Assembly: GCA_963693315.1 (NCBI GenBank)
Contig: OY856188.1
Location: 247,021,666-247,085,665 of the forward strand
Source of the DNA: Diogma glabrata
Lineage: Eukaryota > Arthropoda > Insecta > Diptera > Cylindrotomidae
DNA length: 64,000 bases
Direction: 5' to 3'
The notes below the pieces were generated by a model, which was given only the letters and a program-made list of their open reading frames with translations, had not been told where the DNA came from and ran no database searches. Shown piece after piece: positions 1-11,183 of this stretch (positions within the stretch are counted from its first letter, which is position 1; every line of letters starts with the position of its first letter). Made by a program: the position numbers and the translations under genes.

Positions 1-496
1 TTATGCAGTTCTGGTACAGTTGCACTGGTATTAAGTAATTACACTGCATTAAGTAAGCTATAGCTCACTAATCAATAAAATCATTCTCATATATTTATAT
101 AATTCAAGAATTTGTTTGTCTTCTTTCTATTTTTATACTAACTAGTTTTACAACTTATTTACAAAAAAGTCACACTGCTTATCTTTAATTATATATTTAA
201 GATTATAGCAACTCACCTTTTTTGACATAAATGTATAGTTTCACAAGACCAGTTTCAGTAACATCTTACTCTGGCTTTAAAAATATTTTTGTTGCTTTTA
301 ACACTTTGAGTACAAAAAATTGTTGACATCATATATGTTATCTAGTGATATTTTGTTCGTACCCCGGGCACAAAACGGACCCATTTCTATGCCTGTATTT
401 GACACCAATAAATATAGGTTATAAGTTATAACAATCATGAATATATGTCCAAAACAATTCGAAATACTTAAGAATACCAGAAAATATCAGAAGATA
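1..496. other. AT-rich DNA without a recognisable gene
   Basis: No open frame of note, no RNA gene and no recognised repeat is seen. Short A/T tracts dominate. Confidence 0.5.
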
Positions 497-1087
497 TTTT
501 TTTTTTTTTTTTTTTAATAAAATGTGTTGTGTAGTAGGAATTACTAATGTGTCACAATAACACATAAATACCTTTTAAGACTAAGGTCCCACAACAACAT
601 ACGTTCAAAGGTGTTGATGGATGTAAATCTTTTTTTTTTGTTTTTTATATTTTTTTGTTAAAGAATGAATAACTAAACAAAAAATCCTATCACTGACAAA
701 ATATGACATAGGCCAATATTTTATGATAGAATAGAGAAAATAAAAGTAAATTAAAAAGTAAATAGCAAATTTTTATAAAAATTTGATGAAACAAAACAAA
801 AATGTAGTTGCCAATAATCCAGCCGGTTGCATATTCCTTGATCCTGAAACGCACTCTCCTTCTTAAAGATTAAAGTCCACACATAATTATATGAAGGCTT
901 ATTTCTTCAACGAAGCAATAGCGTCTCATCATCAAGGATTATTTCACAGCTAAGATTGAGAGTGCTACCGTTGACTGAATACAGTTCATCCGCCACCACC
1001 CCTAAGATGTCACCTTGGCTAGTGATATCTCACTGCTATTGCCAGTGGTATGTGATATCTCACGTTAACTCATATGCTAATAGCAGG
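497..1087 (-). mobile_element. Short internally deleted LINE derivative, truncated
   Basis: The element starts on the plus strand with a T run, which is the poly(A) tail of a minus-strand copy. The same 3' end (complement of TTAATAAAATGTGTTGTGTA) is found at the large LINE at 1910. It then passes directly into sequence matching that LINE's 5' leader (compare 5085-5500), without the coding part. It breaks off near 1087, where other copies continue towards their 5' end. It is non-coding and must have been mobilised in trans if it moved as such. Confidence 0.75.
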
Positions 1088-1162
1088 AAAGGATGGGGAC
1101 ATAAAATAATTTAAATTTGGTTTTTTAATTGGCGGTGGAAACCGGGTATTTATACGCATGAG

Positions 1163-1414
1163 AAATCAAATTGCAATATTTAAAAATATACTTTTCCTGT
1201 TTATTTTTTATTTTTAATTTAATTTTTAATTTATTTTAATTTATTTTTTATTTCCCCCCGAGGGGGGAGGGTGACGTAAGTCGAAATCGATAATCAATAA
1301 AATAAAAAAATCAAATTCAAATTGTTACTATAAGGAAGTTTATATTATTATTAATAAAATAAAAAATTAAAAATAAACAGTAAAAAGTATATTTTTAAAT
1401 ATTGCATTTTAATT
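1163..1414. repeat. AT-rich inverted repeat around a C6-GA-G6 core
   Basis: About 50 bp at 1163-1215 (TTGCAATATTTAAAAATATA and following) recur inverted at 1360-1414. The middle is long A/T tracts around CCCCCCGAGGGGGG at 1254-1267. No coding capacity is seen. It could be a small inverted-repeat transposon or a simple AT palindrome. The flanks (1088-1162 and 1415-1909) show no gene. Confidence 0.5.
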
Positions 1415-1993
1415 CAGAAGAGACTAAAGCACACAAACAGTGAATAATATGGAAAACCATAATAACACATATAGAAATCAAAAACCAATCATACAAACAA
1501 CTAAATTTTTAAAACTAATTTAATTCAAATGAAGTCATAGTAGCGTCGTTTGCCTTTTCCAATATTCGAAAGAAGAACATGCGCATTAGTTTGAGTTTTT
1601 TGTTTTTGCTCTCATTATAAGAGGTAAAAATGTGTTTTTTGATTTTTATTAAAACATAATCAAAGTATTTATAAAATACAGTAAAAAAAATTGATTTCAG
1701 AGTTCAATACAATCAAATAAATTGTTTTATTGTATTGTGTTAATGCGCGCAACAGAATAAATTTAACAGTTGTTTATTTCATTCTTTTAAGACTAAAACA
1801 AATGGAAGCTTGGTGCCTGTGATATATAAATAAGAAAAACAAATTGGAAGGTCTTAGAATATTGTTTTGCTTGAATTATGTAAGATAATTGACCATTGTA
1901 AAAGAAGAATTTTTTTTTTTTTTTTTTTTTTTTAATAAAATGTGTTGTGTAATAGGGTTTAGAATATGTGTCACAACAACACATAAATACCTT

Positions 1994-2701
1994 TTAAGAC
2001 CTAGGTCTAGACCTGGGTCCCACAACAACTGGCGTTCTGAGGTGTAGATTAACGCTTTTTTTAAACATCTGTGGGTTGAAGCCACCTGAGACTAAGTGTT
2101 CCGGCAAACTATTCCATTTGTACGCAGTTCGGACAAAGAAGTCTCTCTGCGATCTGCCAGTATGACAGCGCGGGATCTTTACCGTTTCACTGGTTGCGGC
2201 AGCCGATTGCCGAGTGGAACGGGGGTAAGAATAAGTTTGAGGCATGATGCCGCTGATTTCATCTGAGCACTGCTGATGACGATATTTGTAAAAAACAACG
2301 AGGTCAGCAACAGTGCGACGATGTTGTAGGGAATCAAGTTGTGATGTCAAAGTTCGATCACCTACAATTCGTATAGCTCGCTTTTGAACAGAGTCCAAGA
2401 GGGCCAAGATGGAAACAGAGGCAGCACCCCAAACTTGACAGCAGTACTCCATACAGGGACGAATATAGGACTTATAAACATGGAGCAATTGGTATGGAGT
2501 GAAAAATTTTTTGCATCTATTTAGGAGGCCGAGTTTTTTAGACGCGCTTTTTGCCATCGCCATTACATGATCGTTCCAGAGTAGGTCATTTGAAACTGTG
2601 ACACCCAATAAACGAATGTTTTTACATTCACCTATTGGTTCATCACACATACTAAATAAAATATCTTTGGGGAACTCGGTCTTTAATCTGGAAACAATCA
2701 A
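1994..2701 (-). pseudogene. C-terminal part of the same LINE reverse transcriptase, frameshifted
   Basis: The 235 residues match the thumb and C-terminal region of Jockey/CR1-like enzymes: KLGLLNRCKKFF, YKSYIRPCMEYCCQVWG and QKRAIRIVGD. The frame overlaps the end of the upstream frame and should be its direct continuation; the shift lies near 2735. The internal methionine at 2701 is not a genuine start. The stop lies about 60 bp before the poly(A) tail, so the 3' UTR is short. Confidence 0.8.
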
Positions 2702-5016
2702 CAGCTGTGTTTTGGTGGAGTTGAAATTGACAAGGTTTTGGTCACCCAGTCGGCGACTTTATTCAGGTCTTTGTTCACGTTTATGGCAGCGTCTCTCCGG
2801 GCAGGATTAATTCGTTCGTGCATTTTACCTTTTGAAGGAAGGGGCTCGAACGAGTTGTGCAGAGTACTATCATCTGCAAAACTATTTATTGGGTTGCTGG
2901 TGATTTTCAACAATTCGTTGATATAAATCAAAAATAGGGTTGGGGACAATACTGAGCCTTGGGGTACACCAGCGTTAATTAGTTTAGACTCAGAAGAATA
3001 TCCATCTAAGGTTACCGAAATGTATCGGTCGGATAGAAAATTTTGAATCAGCTTCACAACATTGGGATGAAAACCGTACGCAACGAGCTTGTTGATTAAG
3101 TTGGCATGCCAGACTCGATCGAATGCCTTGGAGATGTCTAAAGCGATAACGTATGTTTCACCACCTTTATCAAGTATGCTGTTCCAACAATGCGCTACAT
3201 AGTTTAATAGATCGGTAGTTGATCTTTTGTTTCGAAAACCGTATTGGCTGTCGGATATTAAATGATTTTCTTCCAGAAATTTTGAAATATGTGTATTAAT
3301 ATAATGCTCATAGACTTTGGATAGGACCGATAGTAAAGCTATTGGCCTATAATTTGAGATATCGGATTTTGGTCCCTTTTTGGGGACGGGCTGGACATTT
3401 GCCAACTTCCAGCACGAGGGAAATATACCAGATTTGTAGGATTGGTAGAATATTTTAGTTAAAGTTGGTGCAAGTTCTTTGGAAAAGGTTTTTAAAATAA
3501 TGGGTGGAATATTGTCCATTCCTGATGCTTTGTTGATGTTTAACCCCTTTAAAAGTTTAGCGACTATTTTGGGTTTGAAGTGAAGTTCATTCATATTAAC
3601 TCCTGAAGACTGGATTTGGGGTATTTCTTTAGGAGTTTCCAAAACAGTGGAGTTCAGAGCAAAGCGTTCAGCGAACAAGTTAGCTTTTCTTGCGGGATCA
3701 TTGACGATTAAATCACCATCAATAATAGGGGGAATAGAAAATTTTGTACCAGAATTTAAAGAATTAATGGCACTGTAGAAACTCTTGTCAGAAACAGACA
3801 TAGACGTAAGTTTTGAGGCTTTCGCTCTGTCAATTTCGGACTTTTCGTTTGAGATAATCTGATTAGATATTTTGTTGGCCTTTAGATATTGGGATCGATT
3901 AGTGGGAGTTTTGTTATGAATCCAAATATTAAATGATCTACGTTTGTTTCTAAGTGCCGTTTTGGCAGCTTTCGAATACAAGTATTTTTGTTTGGGTTTT
4001 ACTATGGAGAAAGGGACAAATTTATTGATAGCAAATTGGATGGTTTCTGTAAAGTTTTGAGCAGAAACATTTACATTGTCAGTGTAAAAACAATGACGGT
4101 CGAAAGGGAAACCATGGAAAAAATTTTGAAGACCACTCTTATCCATTTTTGAGTAGTGAAATATTTTACGGGGTTTGGGAGCTGTAGTTTTAAGTAAATC
4201 AGTTTTGATAACTGATGAGATTAAATAATGATCAGAATTTCCAATACTACCTTTCGCAACATCGACACTCGTAATATCTGGCATTGTGGTAAGATAGAGA
4301 TCTAGTAGAAAACTATTATCACCGCCATTACGGGGAGTGAAAGTCGGGCTTTTTACAATTTGGAATAGGCCCTGAGACGCGGCAAAAATTTCTGCCAGTT
4401 TTCCACTATTGTCAACATCGTCGGTCGATTTGGAGAATTCCAACCATGATTTGTTGTGGACGTTGAAGTCACCGGTAACGATAACTTCACAATTAGGGGA
4501 CTTTGCTCTAATCTCGTCCATAATTTTTGTCAGTATATTAAAAAAGTTTGGGTTACGTTTGTTGGGGGACCGGTATAAAGCTATTGTAAAAAAAGTCATT
4601 TCTGGAAGACAAATCTTTAAAACCATTGTATTGAAGCCGTCACCGTGTAGTTCAAAATTTGGAAAGCGCGTGTACGCAACACTCTCATGAATGAATGCGC
4701 ATACGCCCTGATGGAGTTTGAAAGCTGATTCGAGCCTATATTTGGAATTAAGCGATTCTATAAAGAGAAAATTTTCAGAAACTTGTGTTTCTGTAAGGAA
4801 TAGAATGTTCGGTTTGTCGTGCTCAAGATGATGTTGCACGTGGTCATGGTTAGCGTTCAATCCGCAGATGTTTTGAACATGTATTTTAAAATTTTTTATT
4901 GATTCATATATGTTTTGTCCCTGCAAATTCCGTGGACATGCCGCTTTATGGGCGGGTGGATTGCGCAAATTTGCTTTACCACTTGCAGACTTATTTTTTT
5001 TCGGTTGTACTGCCAT
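2698..5016 (-). CDS. LINE endonuclease-reverse transcriptase (N-terminal 772 residues)
   Basis: This is the main retrotransposition enzyme, which nicks target DNA and copies element RNA from the nick. The apurinic-type endonuclease spans about residues 43-270, with LTET near 74, GDFNVH near 182 and SDHY near 261. The reverse transcriptase follows, with NYRPIALL, the palm aspartate in ALDISKAFDRVW near 626, GVPQGSVLSP near 683 and the catalytic FADD at 713-716. The frame ends early at a shift after DWVTK; the expected thumb and C-terminal region continues in another frame at 2701-1994. The methionine at 5016 is the first in frame and is followed by a basic, lysine-rich N-terminus. Catalytic motifs are intact, so the break may be recent. 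Confidence 0.85.
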   Translation of the reverse strand: MAVQPKKNKSASGKANLRNPPAHKAACPRNLQGQNIYESIKNFKIHVQNICGLNANHDHVQHHLEHDKPNILFLTETQVSENFLFIESLNSKYRLESAFKLHQGVCAFIHESVAYTRFPNFELHGDGFNTMVLKICLPEMTFFTIALYRSPNKRNPNFFNILTKIMDEIRAKSPNCEVIVTGDFNVHNKSWLEFSKSTDDVDNSGKLAEIFAASQGLFQIVKSPTFTPRNGGDNSFLLDLYLTTMPDITSVDVAKGSIGNSDHYLISSVIKTDLLKTTAPKPRKIFHYSKMDKSGLQNFFHGFPFDRHCFYTDNVNVSAQNFTETIQFAINKFVPFSIVKPKQKYLYSKAAKTALRNKRRSFNIWIHNKTPTNRSQYLKANKISNQIISNEKSEIDRAKASKLTSMSVSDKSFYSAINSLNSGTKFSIPPIIDGDLIVNDPARKANLFAERFALNSTVLETPKEIPQIQSSGVNMNELHFKPKIVAKLLKGLNINKASGMDNIPPIILKTFSKELAPTLTKIFYQSYKSGIFPSCWKLANVQPVPKKGPKSDISNYRPIALLSVLSKVYEHYINTHISKFLEENHLISDSQYGFRNKRSTTDLLNYVAHCWNSILDKGGETYVIALDISKAFDRVWHANLINKLVAYGFHPNVVKLIQNFLSDRYISVTLDGYSSESKLINAGVPQGSVLSPTLFLIYINELLKITSNPINSFADDSTLHNSFEPLPSKGKMHERINPARRDAAINVNKDLNKVADWVTKTLSISTPPKHSC

Positions 5017-5551
5017 ATATATATCAAAATGTTTATTTTATTTTTTTGTGTTTTATTTTAAAATGCATAACTAAGTAAAAAATCCTATCATACTACAAAA
5101 TATGACATATGCCAATATTTCATGATAAGATGAAGAAACAATAACAAAATAATAAGTGAAAAACAAATTGTGAGAAATTTGCAGAAAACAAAACAAAACT
5201 AAATGCCAATAATCCAGCTGATGCAGCGCACCCCAGACGCACCGCCCACCACCTCAATCGAGGCACAAAGCCCACACATAACTACGTGTTGGTTCGATTC
5301 CTCGGAAGAGCTAATGAGCCGTACCGCTACGGAACGCTGCCCAGCTAAGACTGGAAGTGCTGCCGTTGACTAATTAAAGTTCGTCCGCCAGCACCCTAAG
5401 ATATCATCTTGGCTAATGACATCTCCTGCCATTGCCAGTGGTATGTGATATCTCACGCTAACTCATATGTCAATGGCAGGGACTGGAGTACGCAGGGTAG
5501 TCAGACCCGTAGATCAACATTGATCATAATCGATCAAAATCGATCCCTCCT

Positions 5552-7445
5552 GTGGCAGTCCAATTAACCCTAAAGTTTTTTATATAAATTAATATTTTAG
5601 GATAAAAACGAAGTCTATTCAGTAAAATATTTTATTAAAGATTTCTGCTATTCTTCTATTTTTTGTATGAAATTTTGTTTTACAGTTATAAAACTTCATA
5701 CAAAAAATAGGAAAAATGGCAGAAATTTTCGATAGAAGAGATTTTACTGAATTAAACCGCCTGAATTAAAATATTGTTTCAAATCTGATTTTTTAATAAT
5801 AGTCACGTCAAATAACGTCAAAAGGATTTGCATAAAAATTTAGTCGTTTTATTTATTTTGGAACGAAAATATATATCAGTTCCCTAAAATGTTTTTTAAA
5901 TTTAAACATAAACAAAAAGAAATTAAATTACATCGAAATTTTCAATAAATGTTCGGCCTGTTTGTTCAACATAAAATTAACTACAGGTATTTCATACAAT
6001 ATTTATGAAATTTGGCATACAATATTGGCGTAATTTAATCTAGCTTTCGCATTTTTTGAGGTGGAGTTCTTGCATGGTCGCTGATCTCGTTGTTATATAA
6101 ATGGTGATTAAAATTAAATGAAGCTAATATTGCATTTAATATACAGAGTAGGGATTATAGTGTAAGTCGCTAAGCGAAACTGATTAAACGCAATGCTACA
6201 TAGAGCATGCATTCAAAAAATACAATTTCTCAACTAAAAATCTATGTAATATCATAATTTCATAATTTTTAGCACTTAAACTTTAACGTGATTTATAGTT
6301 TGTATATTTTAAAAATTTACATTTTTTATTTTAAAATTAAAACAAGCAAAATTAGGTTGCAATTAAACTTAAAGACCAAAGCAACATTATTTACACAAAT
6401 CGCTCTCATGAATCTTCCCCCATGCATAACTATCTAATAAATTAAGGTTAATTTCATAAAAACAGTTTTACTTTCTTAATGTTTAACCTAAAAATTTTAA
6501 ATGAGATCAAATAATTACTAAAAATAAATTTTATACAAATTTTTAATAATTTCTTCGACTTAACAATGGGAATAAATACTTTAATAATCTTACCTTTGCA
6601 ACCATTTAAACAAAAGTTTTGACGTTAATTCAAAATTATTCGAAGAGATAAAATCACTGTAAAACTATTAAAAAACGATAAATATCACTTCTCCACTTTT
6701 CAATTTCTATAAATTAATAATGATAAATTATTTCACTATATTTTTTTTTTATTTTATAATACAATTAAATTATATAATTAGATTTATTTATGATCACAAT
6801 AAAAAAAACTAAAAACCGGGTAAGTATTAAAATTTTTTCTAAATCCTGTTTAAATTTTTAACAAACAATACATTAACACTATCGATCAAAGATCAGTTCC
6901 GTGATCAAATTATTAAAAAAAAAATTAACCAAAAAAAACTATTTATTTTTACTAACTAATATTGGTTAAATTAACTACAACATTATATTTTTAAGACGAT
7001 AGAAAACCAAACGTACCGAGAAGTAAAATACAACTGGGAACTGCAATTTTTGTTTGTTTTGAATTTTTTTTGTTATGTTTCTTTATTCTTTTTGTTGAAG
7101 TTTTTATTATTAAGAAATGATATAAGATAAAAATAAAAAACTTGAAATACAATATTTGATGATATTGGGGAGAATAACGCGATCGTTACTCATATAGTGA
7201 ACATATACGACCATAGTTCATATGAGAGAAATTCAAGATATGTTTATTTTATATGTATGTTTGGTGGGCTTGGTAGAAGTTTTTAACAAAATCTATTATT
7301 ATTATATAATCATCAACATGTGGTAAGTATGTAAATTCAAACACTCGCGGTAAAAACTGTCGTGCCAATACGTAGATTAAAGACTTCATTAATTGATATT
7401 TTTAATCGACGTTATATATATCGCTATTTTCTCATTATTTCTTTC
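5552..7445. other. AT-rich region without recognisable gene
   Basis: Almost 1.9 kb of A/T-rich DNA with short homopolymer runs. No convincing frame, tRNA or known repeat is seen. The end (7340-7440) leads into the 9-bp array. Confidence 0.5.
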
Positions 7446-8489
7446 TCATTCAATTCATTCAATTCATTCAATTCATTCAATTCATTCAATTCATTCAATT
7501 CATTCAATTCATTCAATTCATTCAATTCATTCAATTCATTCAATTCATTCAATTCATTCAATTCATTCAATTCATTCAATTCATTCAATTCATTCAATTC
7601 ATTCAATTCATTCAATTCATTCAATTCATTCAATTCATTCAATTCATTCAATTCATTCAATTCATTCAATTCATTCAATTCATTCAATTCATTCAATTCA
7701 TTCAATTCATTCAATTCATTCAATTCATTCAATTCATTCAATTCATTCAATTCATTCAATTCATTCAATTCATTCAATTTATTCAATTCATTCCATTCAT
7801 TTAATTCATTCAATTCATTCAATTCATTCAATTCATTCAATTCATTCAATTCATTCAATTCATTCAATTCATTCAATTCATTCAATTCATTCAATTCATT
7901 CAATTCATTCAATTCATTCAATTCGTTCAATTCATTCAATTCATTCAATTCATTCAATTCATTCAATTCATTCAATTCATTCAATTCATTCAATTCATTC
8001 AATTCATTCAATTCGTTCAATTCATTCAATTCATTCAATTCATTCAATTGATTCAATACATTCAATTCATTCAATTCATTCAATTCATTCAATTCATATA
8101 ATTTATTCATTTCATTCAATTCATTCAATTCATTCAATTCATTCAATTCATTCAATTCATTCAATTCATTCAATTCATTCAATTCATTCAATTCATTCAA
8201 TTCATTCAATTCATTCAATTCATTCAATTCATTCAATTCATTCAATTCATTCAATTCATTCAATTCATTCAATTCATTCAATTCATTCAATTCATTCAAT
8301 TCATTCAATTCATTCAATTCATTCAATTCATTCAATTCATTCAATTCATTCAATTCATTCAATTCATTCAATTCATTCAATTCATTCAATTCATTTAATT
8401 CATTCAATTCATTCAATTCATTCAATTCATTCAATTCATTCAATTCATTCAATTCATTCAATTCATTCAATTCATTCAATTCATTCAAA
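7446..8489. repeat. 9-bp tandem array, unit ATTCATTCA, about 115 copies
   Basis: The unit repeats almost perfectly for about 1.04 kb. Variant units cluster at about 7779-7803, 7924, 8014, 8047-8058 and 8095-8112. The 9-bp period keeps reading frames fixed. None of the plus-strand frames has a stop in the consensus unit and one minus-strand frame is open, which produces long artificial frames such as Phe-Asn-Ser, Ile-His-Ser and Asn-Glu-Leu repeats. A short (TTC)n run at 8493-8511 joins it to the LINE at 8512. Confidence 0.95.
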
Positions 8490-8518
8490 TCATTCTTCTT
8501 CTTCTTCTTCTGAAGCCT

Positions 8519-9167
8519 TTATGATATCCACTGCATAATGGTTTTTGTCCATCGATCGTCGGTCATTCTAGCAATATGGCCTGCCCAATTCCATTTTAGC
8601 GACGCTATGCGTTCTATGACATCGGTGACTTTCGTTTGCTGTCGAATACACGCATTTGTCATTTTGTCTCTAAGTGAGATTCTTAGCATTGCTTTTTTCA
8701 TAGCGCCTTGGGCCACTCTCAACTTGTTCGCTGTTGTCTTTGTTATCGTGAGAGTTTCGGCTCCGTATGTCAGTACTGGCAGCACACACATGTCGAACGT
8801 CTTCCTTTTCAGGCTGTTGTTCATGTTGCTATTGAAAATTTACCGTAGTTTGCCGAAAGCAACCGAGTCCGATCCTTCTTCTGATATCAGCCATTGGATT
8901 GCCGAGACCGAGCTTCATGTTTTGGCCGAGGTACTTGTACGAGCTTATGACTTCGGTTTCCTCGTCTCCAATATTGATAGCTCTGGCGCCATCGATGTTC
9001 GTCATAGTTTTCGTTTTCGACATGTCCATCTTCAAGCCAATTTTTTGAGATTCCTCGTGGAGCAGCAACAGCATCGTTTCGATATGTTCCATAGTTGTAG
9101 CTAGCAGGACAATGTCATCGGCGAAATGAAGGTGATTCAGAAACTTTCCATTCACGTTGATTCCCAA
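8519..9167 (-). pseudogene. RTE reverse transcriptase, catalytic and C-terminal fragments
   Basis: Frame 9167-8829 carries the catalytic LHFADDIVLL and KYLGQNMKLG. Frame 8824-8519 carries VLPVLTYGAETLT and WNWAGHIARMTDDRWTK, the conserved C-terminal region of RTE enzymes. The sequence stops just before the usual Gly-Arg-Pro-rich C-terminus and passes into the (GAA)n and 9-bp repeat. Confidence 0.8.
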
Positions 9168-9177
9168 TCGTCTCCAA

Positions 9178-9616
9178 TCAAGTTCTTTGAAGACAGTTTC
9201 TAAACATTACGTGAACAGTTTCGGTGAAATGGCCTTGACGGACTCCTCTTTCGATTGGAAATTTATCAGTAGTTTTGTGAAGTTTCACACACGACGTTGC
9301 ATGTTCGTAAATATGTTTGATCGTGGACGTATATCTCGAATCAATTCGACATTTGTCTAAGGAGTCTAGAATCAACACAGCACAGCACAAGAGGAGATTT
9401 GTATTCGTTGCACTTCTCGATTAGACTCCTTAACACCTGCAAATGATCGTTCGTGCTGAAACCTGTTCGAAAACCGGCTTGTTCAATTGGCTGATAGAAG
9501 TCTAGCTTCTTTGTGATCCGTTTCGTTATCAGCTTCATGAACAACTTGTCCAGGCGTGAAAGCAAACTGATGGGTCCGTAGTTTTCCAGTTTCGTGATGT
9601 CTCCTTTCTTGTGCAA
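9178..9616 (-). pseudogene. RTE reverse transcriptase, fingers and palm fragments
   Basis: Two overlapping frames show HKKGDITKLENYGPISLLS, QAGFRTGFSTNDHLQVL and IERGVRQGH, which are reverse transcriptase motifs of RTE-type enzymes in order. The first palm aspartate region is disturbed (CCVDSRLL) and the RQGD motif is followed by a shift. Confidence 0.75.
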
Positions 9617-10005
9617 CAGAGTGATTACTGCGTTTTCCCATGATTCCCGTATTTTCTCTGCTTCAAGATACTTGTTGAATCATCGCCTGGAGCTCTTTTG
9701 TTTTTCATATCGTCTGACGAAGCCTGTACTTCATCGGTCGTTATGTCCAGTAGTTCTTCAGATCCGACATTCATTATCACCGTTCCTGATTGCGGTGCTT
9801 TTGTAGGTGGTTTGGGTCGAATCGATTTGGATAGATCCGCATAGAACTCCTGTGCTATATCTTATATCTTATTCTGATCCGTCTGCATCACTCCAGCCTT
9901 ATTTCTCCATTTAAAAATCTATTTGTTCCCGTTCATCAGCTTTGCTCGTAAGACCTTCATGTTACCGTTTGCTTCAATAGCGTTGGTAGCCAAAATTACA
10001 TTTAA

Positions 10006-10677
10006 CTATCGCAGATCGTTTTTCATTTTCTTGTTGATGTTTTGCGTTATGTGACGGTATTCCGCAGTGTCCCGCTTACCATCTTTCAACATTTTCAGCC
10101 TATCCGCTATCAAGTCTAATATTTCTTTACTGAGTTTAGACACTGTAGTACGTTTAGATCGGCATCTGGCTTCCAAAAAGCTCTTCATTGAGTCTACTAA
10201 TTTCTTGTTGAACCCATCGATTGTGATATTTTGTGTATCCACGCCATTCATTTCGTTGACCATCGTTTCTTTGCATTCCACACTTTGTTCTTTCAGGCGA
10301 TCAATGTCCAGAACGACTTTCTTCCTGGCCATCCGTTCTTTTTCTGTTCTTGTGCTTGAAACGACTTTAGCGCGCACCATTCGATGGTCACTGCCCGTTG
10401 TAAATCTGTTAAGCACAGTAACATTCTTGACGATTGACTTGGGGCTCGATATGATGTAATCAATTTCGTTTTTCGTTATGCCATCCGCACTGGCCCAATT
10501 CCATTTACTTTGAGGCTTACCAGGGAAAAACGAATTCATTACAAATATGTTATGTTGTTGAAGAAAACTCAGCAAAGTATCTCCTTGCTCGTTCCTTTGA
10601 TCGTATTCACAAGTTCCAATTGAAGTTTCTGCAACATCTTCCCTTTTTCTTAATTTGGAATTGAAATCGCCGACCAA
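10006..10677 (-). pseudogene. RTE endonuclease C-terminal part and linker
   Basis: The 223-residue frame starts with VGDFNSKL (the GDFN motif of apurinic-type endonucleases) and contains KNEIDYI and GSDHRMVRAK, the SDH-type end of the domain. A charged linker to the reverse transcriptase follows. The true N-terminus lies upstream beyond a stop; the start methionine given is internal. The next domain is in other frames. Confidence 0.8.
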
Positions 10678-10794
10678 AAACTAGTATTGTGCTCGATTTT
10701 CCTCGAAGGCTTTGGAAACATTTTCGTAAAAGGTTTCGATTTCTTCATCGTCGTGAGCACCTAGTTTAGAAATAGGACAGCTAGTAATGGCTTA

Positions 10795-11183
10795 AATTTA
10801 TCCAAATAATAACAGATGGGCAACTGGATTTGTGAATGATGTACTGTCTGATTGATCTTATATTATAAATGTTAATGGTACAAAGTATCGACGTATTATT
10901 GTTCATTTAAAACCAAAAGAACAAGATACCATTTCAAATATTTTTACTAGAAGTAGAAGTATGGAATCGACTTTATCAACAAACAATAATGTATATAATG
11001 AAAATTAGATCCACACCAAGCATCGAACCTATAATCGTTGCTAATGAAGATACAAATAAACCAAGTATAACACAAACAAATGAGACCATGAAAGATGATC
11101 AACCCTCTTCTACAAGTCTAAGACGATCAACAAGAGTAACAAACAGAACGTTCAAACCAGCTTATTTAAACGATTTTATTTAA
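10795..11183 (+). mobile_element. 3' end of an LTR-retrotransposon pol region (fragment)
   Basis: The translation shows an integrase C-terminal-like stretch (RWATGFVNDV, then YIINVNGTKYRRIIVHLKPKEQ across a stop) and ends with the RRSTRVTNRTFKPAYLNDF tail typical of Gypsy-type pol polyproteins. It abuts the truncated RTE LINE on its left. No LTR or upstream pol is seen, so it is a remnant. Confidence 0.6.

Larger units (their letters stand above)
1910..5551 (-). mobile_element. Jockey/CR1-like non-LTR retrotransposon, nearly complete
   Basis: Reading on the minus strand, the element has a leader of about 530 bp (5551-5017), an endonuclease-reverse transcriptase frame, a short 3' UTR and a poly(A) tail (T run 1910-1933). 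The 5' limit is set by the GGAGGGATC motif also found at the start of the short derivatives at 26280 and 22640. No gag-type ORF1 is seen in the leader. The coding region carries one visible frameshift near 2735, otherwise it is open. It is the likely parent of the short derivatives in this window. Confidence 0.85.
8490..10787 (-). mobile_element. RTE-type LINE, 5'-truncated and frameshifted
   Basis: Read on the minus strand, the element begins inside the endonuclease (about 10787) and ends in the C-terminal reverse transcriptase region, directly followed by (GAA)n and the 9-bp array. Endonuclease residues typical of RTE elements annotated as craniofacial development protein 2-like (SKLGAHDDEE, then VGDFNSKL) are legible across a stop at about 10680. 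Several frameshifts and stops separate the domains, so it is a dead copy. RTE elements are known to end in short tandem repeats rather than poly(A). Confidence 0.85.

Noticed and set aside
7446..8489. Possible CRISPR array
   Set aside because: Units are contiguous without unique spacers and the genome is eukaryotic.
7362..8538. Long frames of Phe-Asn-Ser, Ile-His-Ser and Asn-Glu-Leu repeats
   Set aside because: They are translations of the 9-bp array in different frames and strands, with no non-repeat coding sequence.
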